From Kallotenue papyrolyticum (GTDB lineage: Bacteria; Chloroflexota; Chloroflexia; Chloroflexales; Kallotenuaceae), in NCBI RefSeq assembly GCF_000526415.1, contig NZ_JAGA01000002.1, positions 248,001 through 312,000 on the forward strand: a stretch of 64,000 nucleotides of DNA. Reading direction: 5' to 3'. The position numbers and the translations under genes are program-made. The notes beneath the pieces are model-generated. The model was given only the letters and a program-made list of their open reading frames with translations, was not told the origin of the DNA and did no database searches. Position 1 is the stretch's first letter, and every line of letters starts with the position of its first letter. Below are positions 54,982 to 63,371 of this stretch, piece by piece.

Positions 54982-55512
54982 ATGCACACCATGTACAATG
55001 ATATAGAACGTTTACTCCACAACATTGATTATGCTCGCGAGAAAGATTACTTGGTAGCATTAAAAAAGTGGGTAGAATATGTCTCTTCTGCTAACTCCTC
55101 GATAGGAGATATTTTGGCAGACATACTATTAAGTACGCCAGTATCTAACAAAAGAAGGATAGAAGCACTCGTTCTTGGACTATTGGAACGCCCTTCCCAT
55201 CGTGCTCGAGAAAAGCTTGAGGAATTACTTCTCCGATCCGACGGACTAGGGCTCAATCGCGAGGATATTGTTGAAGCCTTAGGTGCACTGGGCAATCCGG
55301 CGTCGATTCCTGTACTCGCTCAAGCATGTGATTTCGAAGACGAATACGGTCATTTTCGAGCAAAGATCGCATGGGCTCTTGGTTGCATGAAAACTCCACT
55401 CGCTCAAGCTGTTCTTGAAAAACTCTTAAAAAGCGAGTTACCGAACGTAGCATGGGTAGCCCGCGAGGCACTTAACAATATCCGCCAGGTATCTGGGACA
55501 AGTGATGACTAA
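54982..55512 (+). CDS. Immunity protein 7, HEAT-repeat-like
   Basis: 176 residues, two bases after tip 7 with GGAGG inside the tip's last codons, so the two are translationally coupled. Helical repeats LVLGLLERPSHRAREKLEEL, DIVEALGALGNPASIPVLAQ and RAKIAWALGCMKTPLAQAVL form HEAT-like units, a common immunity scaffold. Cytoplasmic. Confidence 0.65.
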   Translation: MHTMYNDIERLLHNIDYAREKDYLVALKKWVEYVSSANSSIGDILADILLSTPVSNKRRIEALVLGLLERPSHRAREKLEELLLRSDGLGLNREDIVEALGALGNPASIPVLAQACDFEDEYGHFRAKIAWALGCMKTPLAQAVLEKLLKSELPNVAWVAREALNNIRQVSGTSDD

Positions 55513-55743
55513 GCGACAATCTACAATACCTCATACACCGAGGTTATAGTCATCAAACAGGTGACGTATCGATGATGTAACAAATCCAGAGAATAGTCCG
55601 CTGATTATGCTCCCAACGCGTATCAAGAAGGGATTTCCCGGACTAGCACTATGTAAGCTATCGCTGCCCGGTCTAGTATTGCAATCTCGGTCTTGGATGC
55701 AAGAGCGATTCTTGCGTAAATACAACTCCTGGCTCTGGAGGTC

Positions 55744-56802
55744 ATGGCGCAGACCTGGTACGGCAGCGTGCGCCAGACGCTGGATGGCAGCGGCGCCACG
55801 CTCGCGAAGCTCGACTACGACCCGTGGGGCACGCCGCAAGGTGGTGCAACACCGCCAACGTTTGGCTTCACCGGCGAGCTGCAGGACGCGACGCGCGGGC
55901 TGGTCTACCTGCGCGCACGCTGGTACCAGCCCCAGCACGGGCGCTTCCTCAGCCGCGATCCGTTTGCGGGCGTTGACCGCATGCCAGTGAGTCTCCATCC
56001 ATACCAATATGGCTACACTAGTCCGATACGCTACACGGATCCGAGTGGCCAGCATCCCGGAGTTTGCCTTCTACCGGCCGTTGCGGATGGTCCTATCCCT
56101 GCTGGAGATGTGGTCACGGTTGGGTGTGCCATTGTGTATGCCGTGGGCGCCCTCGTTAGTACCATTGCAGGGCAAGCTGCGGGCGAGGCAACCGGTCAGA
56201 TTATTCGCGATCAGGGCTTGCGTGGCTATTACCAGACTGGCACGCCAGCGCCAGTCTTGTCGCCCCGGCAGGTGCCGCCAACGACCATCATGCCGCCCGC
56301 ACCGGTTGGCAGTGGCGTGCGACCATTTCCCGGGTATGCTGATCCACAGGATGGATGTGCCGTCCCGGGCTTCACGCCACTGCCCGACGTCCTACGCCAG
56401 CGCGGACGGCCTGGACCGATCTTGCTGCCGGGGCAGGGGCCAACAATTCTTGCAGCAAACCTTGAAAGCATCTTCAAGAAGCATCCTTCCACTTCAATGA
56501 AGTGCGACATCTGTGCAAATCAGGCAGCGAAGGAATTAAGTGCTGCCGGGTATGATGTTGACATCGTCAGATTGACAAACAGCGATCCTCGGGCACCATA
56601 TATGCTTGCGAAAGGAGGAAAGTTAGTAGGAATTACAGGCTTCCATGAAGTTGTTAGAATCAACATGCCACATGGCCCACTATATATAGACTCTCTGGTC
56701 TATGAGACTTACGGCGCAACACCCGTAGATTGGGAGACGTACAAAAATCTATGGGAATACCCGGATGACATAGTCCAGTCCACATCCCGAAAGCCGAAGT
56801 AA
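55744..56802 (+). CDS. Orphan Rhs cassette 8: papain-like tip (copy B)
   Basis: Core homology begins near 55731, the latest entry point of all cassettes; the normal LEGTAQTWYG reads LEVMAQTWYG, which creates GGAGGTC-ATG, a usable start. SDALG is deleted between two GGCAGC repeats (15 bases). The tip from GVDRMPVSLHPYQYGY onward is identical to cassette 3, including the Cys-His-Asp motifs. Because it has an ATG and ribosome-binding site, this fragment could be translated on its own. Confidence 0.7.
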   Translation: MAQTWYGSVRQTLDGSGATLAKLDYDPWGTPQGGATPPTFGFTGELQDATRGLVYLRARWYQPQHGRFLSRDPFAGVDRMPVSLHPYQYGYTSPIRYTDPSGQHPGVCLLPAVADGPIPAGDVVTVGCAIVYAVGALVSTIAGQAAGEATGQIIRDQGLRGYYQTGTPAPVLSPRQVPPTTIMPPAPVGSGVRPFPGYADPQDGCAVPGFTPLPDVLRQRGRPGPILLPGQGPTILAANLESIFKKHPSTSMKCDICANQAAKELSAAGYDVDIVRLTNSDPRAPYMLAKGGKLVGITGFHEVVRINMPHGPLYIDSLVYETYGATPVDWETYKNLWEYPDDIVQSTSRKPK

Positions 56803-57260
56803 AGCAAGACGAGACTAAAGTAGCCAGCGGAGGCAAACAACTTCTGCTGGCTACTGGCAGGAATTTTATGCTGACGTCTCGCAACTTGATATTTCCGATT
56901 TTAGTAATAAAGCAGGTCATATATGAACACAGACATAGTTGATTCAGTAATTAACTTGCTCGAGAAAGTACGTAGTAAGCCAATGATATACATTGGTGTT
57001 GATTTAAGTAGAATTATTTCCTTCTTGGACGGGGTCCATGCTGTTTGCAAAACTATAGGGATACAATGTGGCTACGGTCCGATGTACGAACAGGTCATGA
57101 CGGAACGAGGCTGGACCTATTCTCCTAAGGGTCCCTGGCAAGAGATGAAGGAAAGAGGTTTATCAGACATAGATATTGTTGATGAGATCATAAATATCGA
57201 GATAGAGGTTTTGAGGCGCAGCAATGGCTAATAAACCGCCATCGGCGACGGCGTGCTGGT
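55896..57260 (+). repeat. 1365-bp duplication, copy B
   Basis: Counterpart of 46124-47488. The identity ends just after GGCGACGGCGTGCTGGT in the next cassette's core, where cassettes 4 and 9 diverge. Confidence 0.9.
56923..57231 (+). CDS. Putative immunity protein 8 (copy of immunity 3)
   Basis: 102 residues, identical to the 47151 gene except that the last residue is Gly instead of Asp. Presumed partner of the papain-like tip of cassette 8. Confidence 0.6.
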   Translation: MNTDIVDSVINLLEKVRSKPMIYIGVDLSRIISFLDGVHAVCKTIGIQCGYGPMYEQVMTERGWTYSPKGPWQEMKERGLSDIDIVDEIINIEIEVLRRSNG

Positions 57261-58578
57261 GGCACAGACGAGCGGCAATACCACCACCCGCTACACCCAG
57301 GATCTGGTCGCGTCCCTAAGTCAGATCCTGCAGCGGCAGCAGGGCACGCAGCGCACGGACTACGTGTACGGCGATGAACGACTGCTGGCGCTGGAGGGCA
57401 CAGCGCAGACCTGGTACGGCAGCGACGCGCTCGGCAGCGTGCGGCAAACACTGGATGCGACCGGTGCGCCGCTGTCGGCGTTGCACTACGACCCGTGGGG
57501 CACGCCGCAGGGTGGCGCGACGCCGCCGGTGTTCGGCTTCACCGGCGAGTTGCAGGACGCGACGAGCGGGCTGGTCTACCTGCGCGCACGCTGGTATCAG
57601 CCCCAACACGGGCGCTTCCTCAGCCGCGATCCGTTTGTAGGCTTTTCGACACTGCCCTACAGCCAGCATCCGTATCAGTACGCCTATGCCAATCCGGTGC
57701 TGTTGACCGATCCGAGTGGGCAATGTATTCCGCGGTTTTTCAAGCAGGGAGAAAATATCAACATTCTCGGCTTCATTGTTGCACGGCTGGCGCAAGACGA
57801 CTGTGATTGGGCATGGAAACACGGTAGTGCGTTCAACTTGGAAGATGGGGCTGCCTATGCTGGTGCAATCATAGAGCCGGTTGAGGAGTATGGCTATGGC
57901 TTTTACGTCCTGATGACTGATCGGGAGGTACAGCAACGGTTCACCGCACGTTATCGTGGCCCTATGGGGCAAAATCGCCTGGTATGGGACATGGCGCAAG
58001 GGGTCGGGCAAGAGATTTATCACACCGGGAGCGACCTATATAATGGCCTCCGTTGCGAAGATCCGAACCAGTTTGGGCGCGGTCTCTCCCGCTTTGCGCT
58101 GAGCTTGGGTGGCGTTGTTATCACGAAACTTGGCATCAAAAGAATAGCACGGCTGGCAACTGTCGGAGAGAGCACTCCTGCGTCAAAGATTGGTGTAAGA
58201 TGGGGCCCACATACAGGTACAGGACCACTCCCTGAGGAGGTTGCTCGCACGTTTCGCGGTGGCAGTTATACGGAATTAACTCTTGTAGAGGATACAATTC
58301 TCTTCCGTGCTTATGGCGGCAAGGCTGGAGAACTCGGCAAATATTGGTCAAGGACTCGTCCAGCAGGACCACTACAAAGTCAAATAGACTCGGCTCTGCT
58401 ACCCGAGTGGGGGAACACCGCTCAACATGTTGTCGCAATTCGGGGGCCGAAAGGCACAACCATTTATGAAGGGGCTGTCGCTCCTCAAGTCGGAACCAAG
58501 GGACTGCGAGCTGATCTATTAGGGGGCGGCAATCAAGTATACATTCCGCATATTGATCCTGCGTGGATTATCAAATAA
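57253..58578 (+). CDS. Orphan Rhs cassette 9: NAD-targeting-like tip
   Basis: Core starts near 57241 (GDGVLVAQTSGNTTTRYT). Tip anchor DPSGQCIP. The tip has a ~190-residue middle (WDMAQGVGQEIYHTGSDLYN) and a C-terminal domain with TILFRAYGGKAGELGKYWSR, IDSALLPEWGNTAQ and GTTIYEGAVAPQ plus GGGNQVYIP, a layout I associate with ART/TNT-like NAD-utilising toxins; this is tentative. The immunity ATG is 14 bases after the stop. Confidence 0.62.
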   Translation: MLVAQTSGNTTTRYTQDLVASLSQILQRQQGTQRTDYVYGDERLLALEGTAQTWYGSDALGSVRQTLDATGAPLSALHYDPWGTPQGGATPPVFGFTGELQDATSGLVYLRARWYQPQHGRFLSRDPFVGFSTLPYSQHPYQYAYANPVLLTDPSGQCIPRFFKQGENINILGFIVARLAQDDCDWAWKHGSAFNLEDGAAYAGAIIEPVEEYGYGFYVLMTDREVQQRFTARYRGPMGQNRLVWDMAQGVGQEIYHTGSDLYNGLRCEDPNQFGRGLSRFALSLGGVVITKLGIKRIARLATVGESTPASKIGVRWGPHTGTGPLPEEVARTFRGGSYTELTLVEDTILFRAYGGKAGELGKYWSRTRPAGPLQSQIDSALLPEWGNTAQHVVAIRGPKGTTIYEGAVAPQVGTKGLRADLLGGGNQVYIPHIDPAWIIK

Positions 58579-58592
58579 CGGGGGATCGTTGC

Positions 58593-58922
58593 ATGACAAC
58601 ACAGAAAGACTTGCTGGGAATTATCAAAACCTGGTTCGACCAAACTGGTGGAGGAGGATTGATATTACCTGATGGATGGTTCGGTCGCCCCTATGATAAC
58701 AAGCATATACTGACTTACTTGGAGGCTCGCCCCCACAAGGTACTTCTTGAGTTAGACGATCTCCTCCTGTTAATCTTTACTGAGTTGAGGACCGCTCGTA
58801 TCGAAGGCTCCCTACTCATACTAACAGACTTTGTGCAATGTGTCTTTGATTGGCAGGAATACGGTTCTCTTGAACCTCATACCACAGTGTACCAAGAGGG
58901 AACAGTGAAATTTATCCCTTGA
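58593..58922 (+). CDS. Putative immunity protein 9
   Basis: 109 residues from the ATG at 58593. MTTQKDLLGIIKTWFDQTGG and LILPDGWFGRPYDNKHILTY look like an Rhs-associated immunity family seen beside NAD-targeting tips, but I cannot name it. The 14-base leader TAACGGGGGATCGT overlaps the tip 9 stop and recurs before the lipoprotein at 61479. Confidence 0.62.
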   Translation: MTTQKDLLGIIKTWFDQTGGGGLILPDGWFGRPYDNKHILTYLEARPHKVLLELDDLLLLIFTELRTARIEGSLLILTDFVQCVFDWQEYGSLEPHTTVYQEGTVKFIP

Positions 58923-58973
58923 GCACACAAATTTAGACAGAGGGGTTCAGCGTGTAAGATCCAGCTTGACGAA

Positions 58974-60158
58974 ATGGTTGAACCTAACGATGACAGGCGA
59001 AGTCATAACACAAGTTCTGTAGACACCAGGACGCAAAGCTACGCCTCCGACGCGCTCCACTGCCTGATGAGTCAGGGCGACACGAGCTACAGCTACAATG
59101 GCGACGGGGTGCTGGTCGCCCAAACGCAGGGAAGCACCACCACCCGCTCCACCCAGGACCTCGTCGCGCCGCTGAGTCAGATCCTCCAGCGGCAGCAGGG
59201 CACGCAGCGCACGGACTACGTGTACGGTCGCGAGCGCCTCATGGCCTTGGAGGGCACAGCGCAGACCTGGTACGGCAGCGATGCGCTCGGTAGCGTGCGC
59301 CAGACGTTGAGTAGCAGTGGGGCGGCGCTGTCGGCGTTGCCCTATGACCCGTGGGGCATGCCGCAGGGCGGCGCGACCCCGCCGGTGTTCGGCTTCACCG
59401 GGGAGCTACAAGGTACGGATGGGCTGACGTATTTGCGCGCACGCTGGTACCAGCCCCAGCACGGGCGCTTCCTCAGCCGCGATCCGTTCCGTGGTATTCC
59501 TATGCTGCCGCAGACGCTGGCTCCCTATCTCTATGCCGAGAATAATCCCGTCAACAAAATTGATCCATCGGGGAACCTTGCCATTTTCGTCGGAGGTCGA
59601 GGATCCGAGAATCGCGGTAACGATCCGTTTAACCCCCATTACATGGTTAGTGTTTGGGAAATGGGTCGTCGATTCACAGTCAAAGGCATAATCCCCGGAA
59701 ACACCTTTATCGCTTCTTGGAGTGCGTGGGAAGCTATCAAGCGCGAAATACGCTCGACAGTAACGACTACCTGTGGTCAAGAGCCAATTATTCTCGTTGG
59801 GCACAGCCTAGGAGCTACGACCGCAATGGATGTGGCGATTCAAATGCCTGACGTTCGCATTGATCTTCTGGTAACGATGGATATAGCCAATCACGCCGGC
59901 GACTTACGTCGTGAGACAAAGCCACGATCTGTAATCAAGCAGATCAACTTCGTTTCGGACAACTCTCCCAAGAATTTAGCAACCAAATTGGCTCTCCATG
60001 TCCCGGATGCTATTTCGGGAGCGGATAACCCGATGGTCAACGGAGCCATCCATACGACTCTTGATAATGAGTTTTTGGATGTTGATAGGAAGCAGCCAAA
60101 TCCTGTCTGGACGATCACCGAACAAACAATCCGCCTTCTCAAGATAGGAGAGAGATAG
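58974..60158 (+). CDS. Orphan Rhs cassette 10: serine alpha/beta-hydrolase (lipase-like) tip
   Basis: ATG at 58974 opens a frame with ~20 unrelated residues before core homology starts near 59040 (YASDALHCLMSQG). Tip anchor DPSGNLAI. The tip has the nucleophile elbow IILVGHSLGATTAMDVA, an Asp in LLVTMDIANH and a His in NGAIHTTLDNEF: a plausible Ser-Asp-His triad of a lipase or phospholipase. The following immunity is a membrane protein, fitting a membrane or lipid target. Stop and immunity start are two bases apart. Confidence 0.75.
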   Translation: MVEPNDDRRSHNTSSVDTRTQSYASDALHCLMSQGDTSYSYNGDGVLVAQTQGSTTTRSTQDLVAPLSQILQRQQGTQRTDYVYGRERLMALEGTAQTWYGSDALGSVRQTLSSSGAALSALPYDPWGMPQGGATPPVFGFTGELQGTDGLTYLRARWYQPQHGRFLSRDPFRGIPMLPQTLAPYLYAENNPVNKIDPSGNLAIFVGGRGSENRGNDPFNPHYMVSVWEMGRRFTVKGIIPGNTFIASWSAWEAIKREIRSTVTTTCGQEPIILVGHSLGATTAMDVAIQMPDVRIDLLVTMDIANHAGDLRRETKPRSVIKQINFVSDNSPKNLATKLALHVPDAISGADNPMVNGAIHTTLDNEFLDVDRKQPNPVWTITEQTIRLLKIGER

Positions 60159-60160
60159 GT

Positions 60161-60562
60161 ATGTCTATACAGCGGTGGACTGGCTTCGTGCTCTTGGCCG
60201 TCAGCAGTATCTTCGCCTACCGGATGTATAGGGGTGCTCCCTGGGGGTTGAGTAGAGGCGATTTTCTGGTTCAGCCGATCCTCCAGTTTTCTCTGCCACT
60301 CAGTATCATTGGCTTGCTCCTATGCTGCCTGTCACCAGCTCTTTGGCGATCTCATCTAGTTCTCTTTGGGTTATTAGGAACCAGCTTGCTGGTGTTGGGA
60401 CTACAAACCGGATGGCCTCATCTAGGTCACTCAACTGCTTGGGAAGATAGTTATCAAATGCTCTTCGTTCTTGAAGTAGCCATAAAAGGACTCTGCTGGC
60501 CGCTCTGGGTATCACTGGCACTGTATACGCTTTACGAAAGATGGAGAAAGCGTCAGCCCTGA
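60161..60562 (+). CDS. Membrane immunity protein 10
   Basis: 133 residues with about four membrane helices (WTGFVLLAVSSIFAY, SLPLSIIGLLLCCLSPAL, LVLFGLLGTSLLVLGLQ, GLCWPLWVSLALYTLY). Starts two bases after the lipase-like tip, with GGAGAGA in the tip's end as ribosome-binding site. An integral membrane immunity matches a lipid-attacking toxin. Confidence 0.68.
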   Translation: MSIQRWTGFVLLAVSSIFAYRMYRGAPWGLSRGDFLVQPILQFSLPLSIIGLLLCCLSPALWRSHLVLFGLLGTSLLVLGLQTGWPHLGHSTAWEDSYQMLFVLEVAIKGLCWPLWVSLALYTLYERWRKRQP

Positions 60563-60595
60563 AGCTATGCTCAAGCACTTAGCTGCGCGCAACGG

Positions 60596-61294
60596 GTGAT
60601 TGACGTGATCCGGCAAGTAGTAAGCTTGTTGGAGCCTCGCTCTTTTCGTGACACAGCAGAGGTCGAAGCTTATCGGGCCCTCTACGCAGGGCGACATCTC
60701 TGGAATGACCGGATCACCGTTGTACTAGCAATGTACTTCACTGGTATGCGAGAGCGGACAGCAAAACTGGCTATAGTAGAACCCGTTGCTTCTCTCTGGT
60801 TCCTACGGGAGGACAATCGAGCTGGCCGACTTCGCGAACGATTCATGTTCCGGCCCGGGGATGGATGGGAGTATAATGCGGGGTGCACTGCATGTAGCCT
60901 AATTCCGGGTCTTCCAGATCCATGTCCGGCTAAAGTCACCGGTGTTACAGCTGCTAATCGCCAGCCATCAGCGCGGGATCAACTAGTGTATGGATTCAAG
61001 CCTGACCTTTGGTCCAACAGCCACCACTACTTCTTCGGCTTTGTCTATGGAGCATCTCTAGGTAAACGCGGAGGACATTTTATAAATGAGATGTTTGAAG
61101 AAGTGTATACACCGCCCACGAGTCGGAATCCTATTGATGTCAAGGTCGGCAACCGAGCTGCAGCTATCGGCTGGGCATTTGCGAGCAACAACATTACACC
61201 GCATCGACTTGCTAGCATCCTTGAAACAGAATTGTGCTTAAGTGCAAGCAAGATTGCATATCTGCGACGTAAAATGGTGCAAGAACGAAACTAG
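60596..61294 (+). CDS. Core-less toxin-like protein
   Basis: 232 residues; GTG at 60596 is the first start-like codon, the frame is open from 60563. No Rhs core precedes it: the gap to immunity 10 is only 33 bases. Features: MRERTAKLAIVEPVASLWFL, MFRPGDGWEYNAGC with several cysteines, and DLWSNSHHYFFGFVYGASLG, which recalls the D-x-WSN-x-H-[YH] region of polymorphic toxin type 44 (from memory). I read it as a tip stripped of its core; the alternative is an unrelated accessory gene. Paired lipoprotein at 61479. Confidence 0.5.
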   Translation: MIDVIRQVVSLLEPRSFRDTAEVEAYRALYAGRHLWNDRITVVLAMYFTGMRERTAKLAIVEPVASLWFLREDNRAGRLRERFMFRPGDGWEYNAGCTACSLIPGLPDPCPAKVTGVTAANRQPSARDQLVYGFKPDLWSNSHHYFFGFVYGASLGKRGGHFINEMFEEVYTPPTSRNPIDVKVGNRAAAIGWAFASNNITPHRLASILETELCLSASKIAYLRRKMVQERN

Positions 61295-61300
61295 TAAACA

Positions 61301-61324
61301 AGTCTCAGCAATCTCTCTGAGACT
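61301..61324 (+). terminator. Hairpin after the core-less tip
   Basis: Perfect 8-bp stem AGTCTCAG/CTGAGACT with an 8-base loop just after the stop. No T run. Confidence 0.45.
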
Positions 61325-61354
61325 ACGCTTACTTCCTAATCCGGGTTGATCATG

Positions 61355-61393
61355 CTGGGTTCTTTCGTGTTCGGTACAATCCAAAGAACCCAG
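61355..61393 (+). terminator. Second hairpin before the lipoprotein gene
   Basis: Perfect 10-bp stem CTGGGTTCTT/AAGAACCCAG with a 19-base loop. No T run. Confidence 0.4.
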
Positions 61394-61478
61394 TATGACT
61401 GTACTTGCCAAACTGAAAGGTAATGGTTATGCTGCAATTCATCATTTATGTTGTCTTGAATCGTAACGGGGGATCGTG

Positions 61479-61892
61479 ATGAGCTTGGCTAAGAGAATAA
61501 CGCTTGTGATCCTGGTGGTGTTACTAACAGGCTGCGGATATCCAATTGCAAGTCAACCCACTGTGGAGCAGCGTCAGGCGATGGCTCATCCGGAAACTCT
61601 CGTTTTGTTATTTGCAGAATTAATTAAGCAACAAAGATATAGCGATGCTAAAGTTCTATTTACTAATTACACTGCAATTGTGGGGGTAGATGATGCGGGG
61701 AAAAGTCTATTCTCATTCGACCCGGAAATAGGAAGACTAGTTGATTATAAATTAGACAAATTAGAATTTCTAAATGATATTACTTATGAAGCCAAAATGG
61801 ATTTTGTGTTTGAACATGGTGTGGTAAAGGCGAGGATTATTCTGTTGTCAACAAGTCATGGGTGGAAAATTGAGAATGTCATTACAGAATAA
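61479..61892 (+). CDS. Putative immunity lipoprotein of the core-less tip
   Basis: 137 residues from the ATG at 61479 (GTG 61476 is adjacent), preceded by AACGGGGGATCGTG. Signal ITLVILVVLLTGCG with lipobox LLTGC. The mature domain, LLFAELIKQQRYSDAKVLF and HGWKIENVITE, resembles small NTF2-like lipoproteins. Placement after a toxin-like gene suggests an extracytoplasmic immunity role. Confidence 0.55.
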   Translation: MSLAKRITLVILVVLLTGCGYPIASQPTVEQRQAMAHPETLVLLFAELIKQQRYSDAKVLFTNYTAIVGVDDAGKSLFSFDPEIGRLVDYKLDKLEFLNDITYEAKMDFVFEHGVVKARIILLSTSHGWKIENVITE

Positions 61893-62136
61893 GGTTGGCG
61901 AACTATCGAATACACCGGATTCCCGCTGGAAAATCCGGACAATATGACGCGAAGTCGGCATCCCGACTGAGGTCTGGCTCTACACCGCCGCGGATCAAGT
62001 CGTCGGCTGGACGTACGACGCAGCGGGCAACCTGCTCAGCGACGGCACGACGACGTATGCCTACGACGCGCTCGGCCGGCTGACCAGCACGACTCATAAC
62101 GGTACGAGCACGACTCATGCGTACAACGGCGACGGC

Positions 62137-63291
62137 GTGCTGGTCGCCCAAACGCAGGGAAGCACCACGACGCACTACACGCAGGATCTGGTCGCGCCGC
62201 TGAGTCAGATCTTACAACGGACTGATGGCACGAGTCGCACCGATTACGTGTACGGCCACGAGCGCCTGCTGGCGTTGAATGGCACGGCGCAGACGTGGTA
62301 CGGCAGCGATGCGTTGGGCAGTGTGCGGCAGACGCTCGACGCGACCGGTGCGCCGCTGTCGGCGTTGCACTACGACCCATGGGGCACGCCGCAGGGCAGC
62401 GTGCAGCCGCCGACGTTTGGCTTCACCGGCGAGCTGCAGGATGGGACGAGTGGATTGACGTATCTGCGGGCGCGCTGGTATCAACCGCAGTACGGGCGCT
62501 TTACGAGCCGCGATCCGTTTGCGGGCTTCCCGACGCTGCCGTATAGCCAGCATCCGTATCAGTATGCCTATGCCGATCCGGTGCGCCTGACCGATCCGAG
62601 CGGGAAGTGTGTGGAATGGCTGTGGGGCGATCCAGCGTGTGAGTTCATTGGATGGGAGCGTATTCGACGGGGCGATCTCGAATGGGACGAAGGTCGTCCA
62701 TGGGGCGGTGCAGCCATCGACTTAACACCGGGACTTGGCGACGCCAAGGGGTTTATTGAAGTCTTTACCGGGTGTGATCTCGTTACCGGCGAGAATCTCG
62801 GGCACTGGCGATGGGCGGGATTGTTGTTCCTCAGTGAGCTGCGAACGTTACGCTATGCGGACGACGCAGCATTAGGCGCGACGTCCATCAATGAATTCGT
62901 GACCGGCGCTAGGAAGTATCAGTACGGTCAGAAGCTGGACGACCATACTCGCTGGGAGAAATACGCTCCCGAGGCTTACGAATATATCCGCCAAGCTGAT
63001 GATATTGCGGAAATTTCTCGAAACACGGGAATCCCCGAGTATCGTGTTCGCCGAATTAAGAGCCACCTGTTCGAGTGGGAACATCAATTAGACGATCGAT
63101 TTGGCAGATTCGATGCAGATCCTGATATCGCTGATGCTTGGGAGCGTTTACGTCGTGGCGATTATACGCACGAAGATCTGCGGCTGCTCGATCATGAGTA
63201 TTTTGAGTCGAAGTTTGAAAGAATTTTCAAGACGGACTATCGAACTACTCATGATGCAACATTACGTTCAGGACGTACCTGGAATCCCTAA
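62137..63291 (+). CDS. Orphan Rhs cassette 11: pretoxin TG and helical tip
   Basis: Core homology starts at 61981 (YTAADQVVGWTYDAAGN), the frame being open from 61948; GTG 62137 is the first start-like codon downstream. The tip anchor is DPSGKCVE. A pretoxin like PT-TG follows (IDLTPGLGDAKGFIEVFTG, DLVTGENLGHWRWAG). The C-terminal domain has NTGIPEYRVRRIKSHLFEWE, HQLDDRFGRFDADPDIADAW and LLDHEYFESKFE, a His-rich helical motif seen in many polymorphic toxins; the activity is unknown to me. Last core of the array in this window. Confidence 0.65.
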   Translation: MLVAQTQGSTTTHYTQDLVAPLSQILQRTDGTSRTDYVYGHERLLALNGTAQTWYGSDALGSVRQTLDATGAPLSALHYDPWGTPQGSVQPPTFGFTGELQDGTSGLTYLRARWYQPQYGRFTSRDPFAGFPTLPYSQHPYQYAYADPVRLTDPSGKCVEWLWGDPACEFIGWERIRRGDLEWDEGRPWGGAAIDLTPGLGDAKGFIEVFTGCDLVTGENLGHWRWAGLLFLSELRTLRYADDAALGATSINEFVTGARKYQYGQKLDDHTRWEKYAPEAYEYIRQADDIAEISRNTGIPEYRVRRIKSHLFEWEHQLDDRFGRFDADPDIADAWERLRRGDYTHEDLRLLDHEYFESKFERIFKTDYRTTHDATLRSGRTWNP

Positions 63292-63325
63292 GTCGCTTCC
63301 GTATCAGAATGCGAAGAATAGCCGG

Positions 63326-63352
63326 GCCTTAGCGCGAGGCAGGTGTTAAGGC
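63326..63352 (+). terminator. Hairpin between tip 11 and its immunity gene
   Basis: 6-bp stem GCCTTA/TAAGGC with a 15-base loop. TATAAT follows at 63366-63371, a possible promoter for the immunity gene. Confidence 0.35.
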
Positions 63353-63365
63353 TCGCTATCTCTTC

Positions 63366-63371
63366 TATAAT
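63366..63371 (+). promoter_or_regulatory. Candidate -10 hexamer for immunity gene 11
   Basis: TATAAT 57 bases before the ATG at 63429. No convincing -35 at 17 bases. Kept because immunity genes would need their own promoters if cassettes are silent. Confidence 0.3.

Noticed and set aside
55607-55990. Frame across the start of cassette 8
   Set aside because: It reads the core out of frame; the Rhs frame from 55744 is conserved with ten sisters.
61895-62083. 62-codon frame before cassette 11
   Set aside because: Out-of-frame shadow of core sequence with no independent support.
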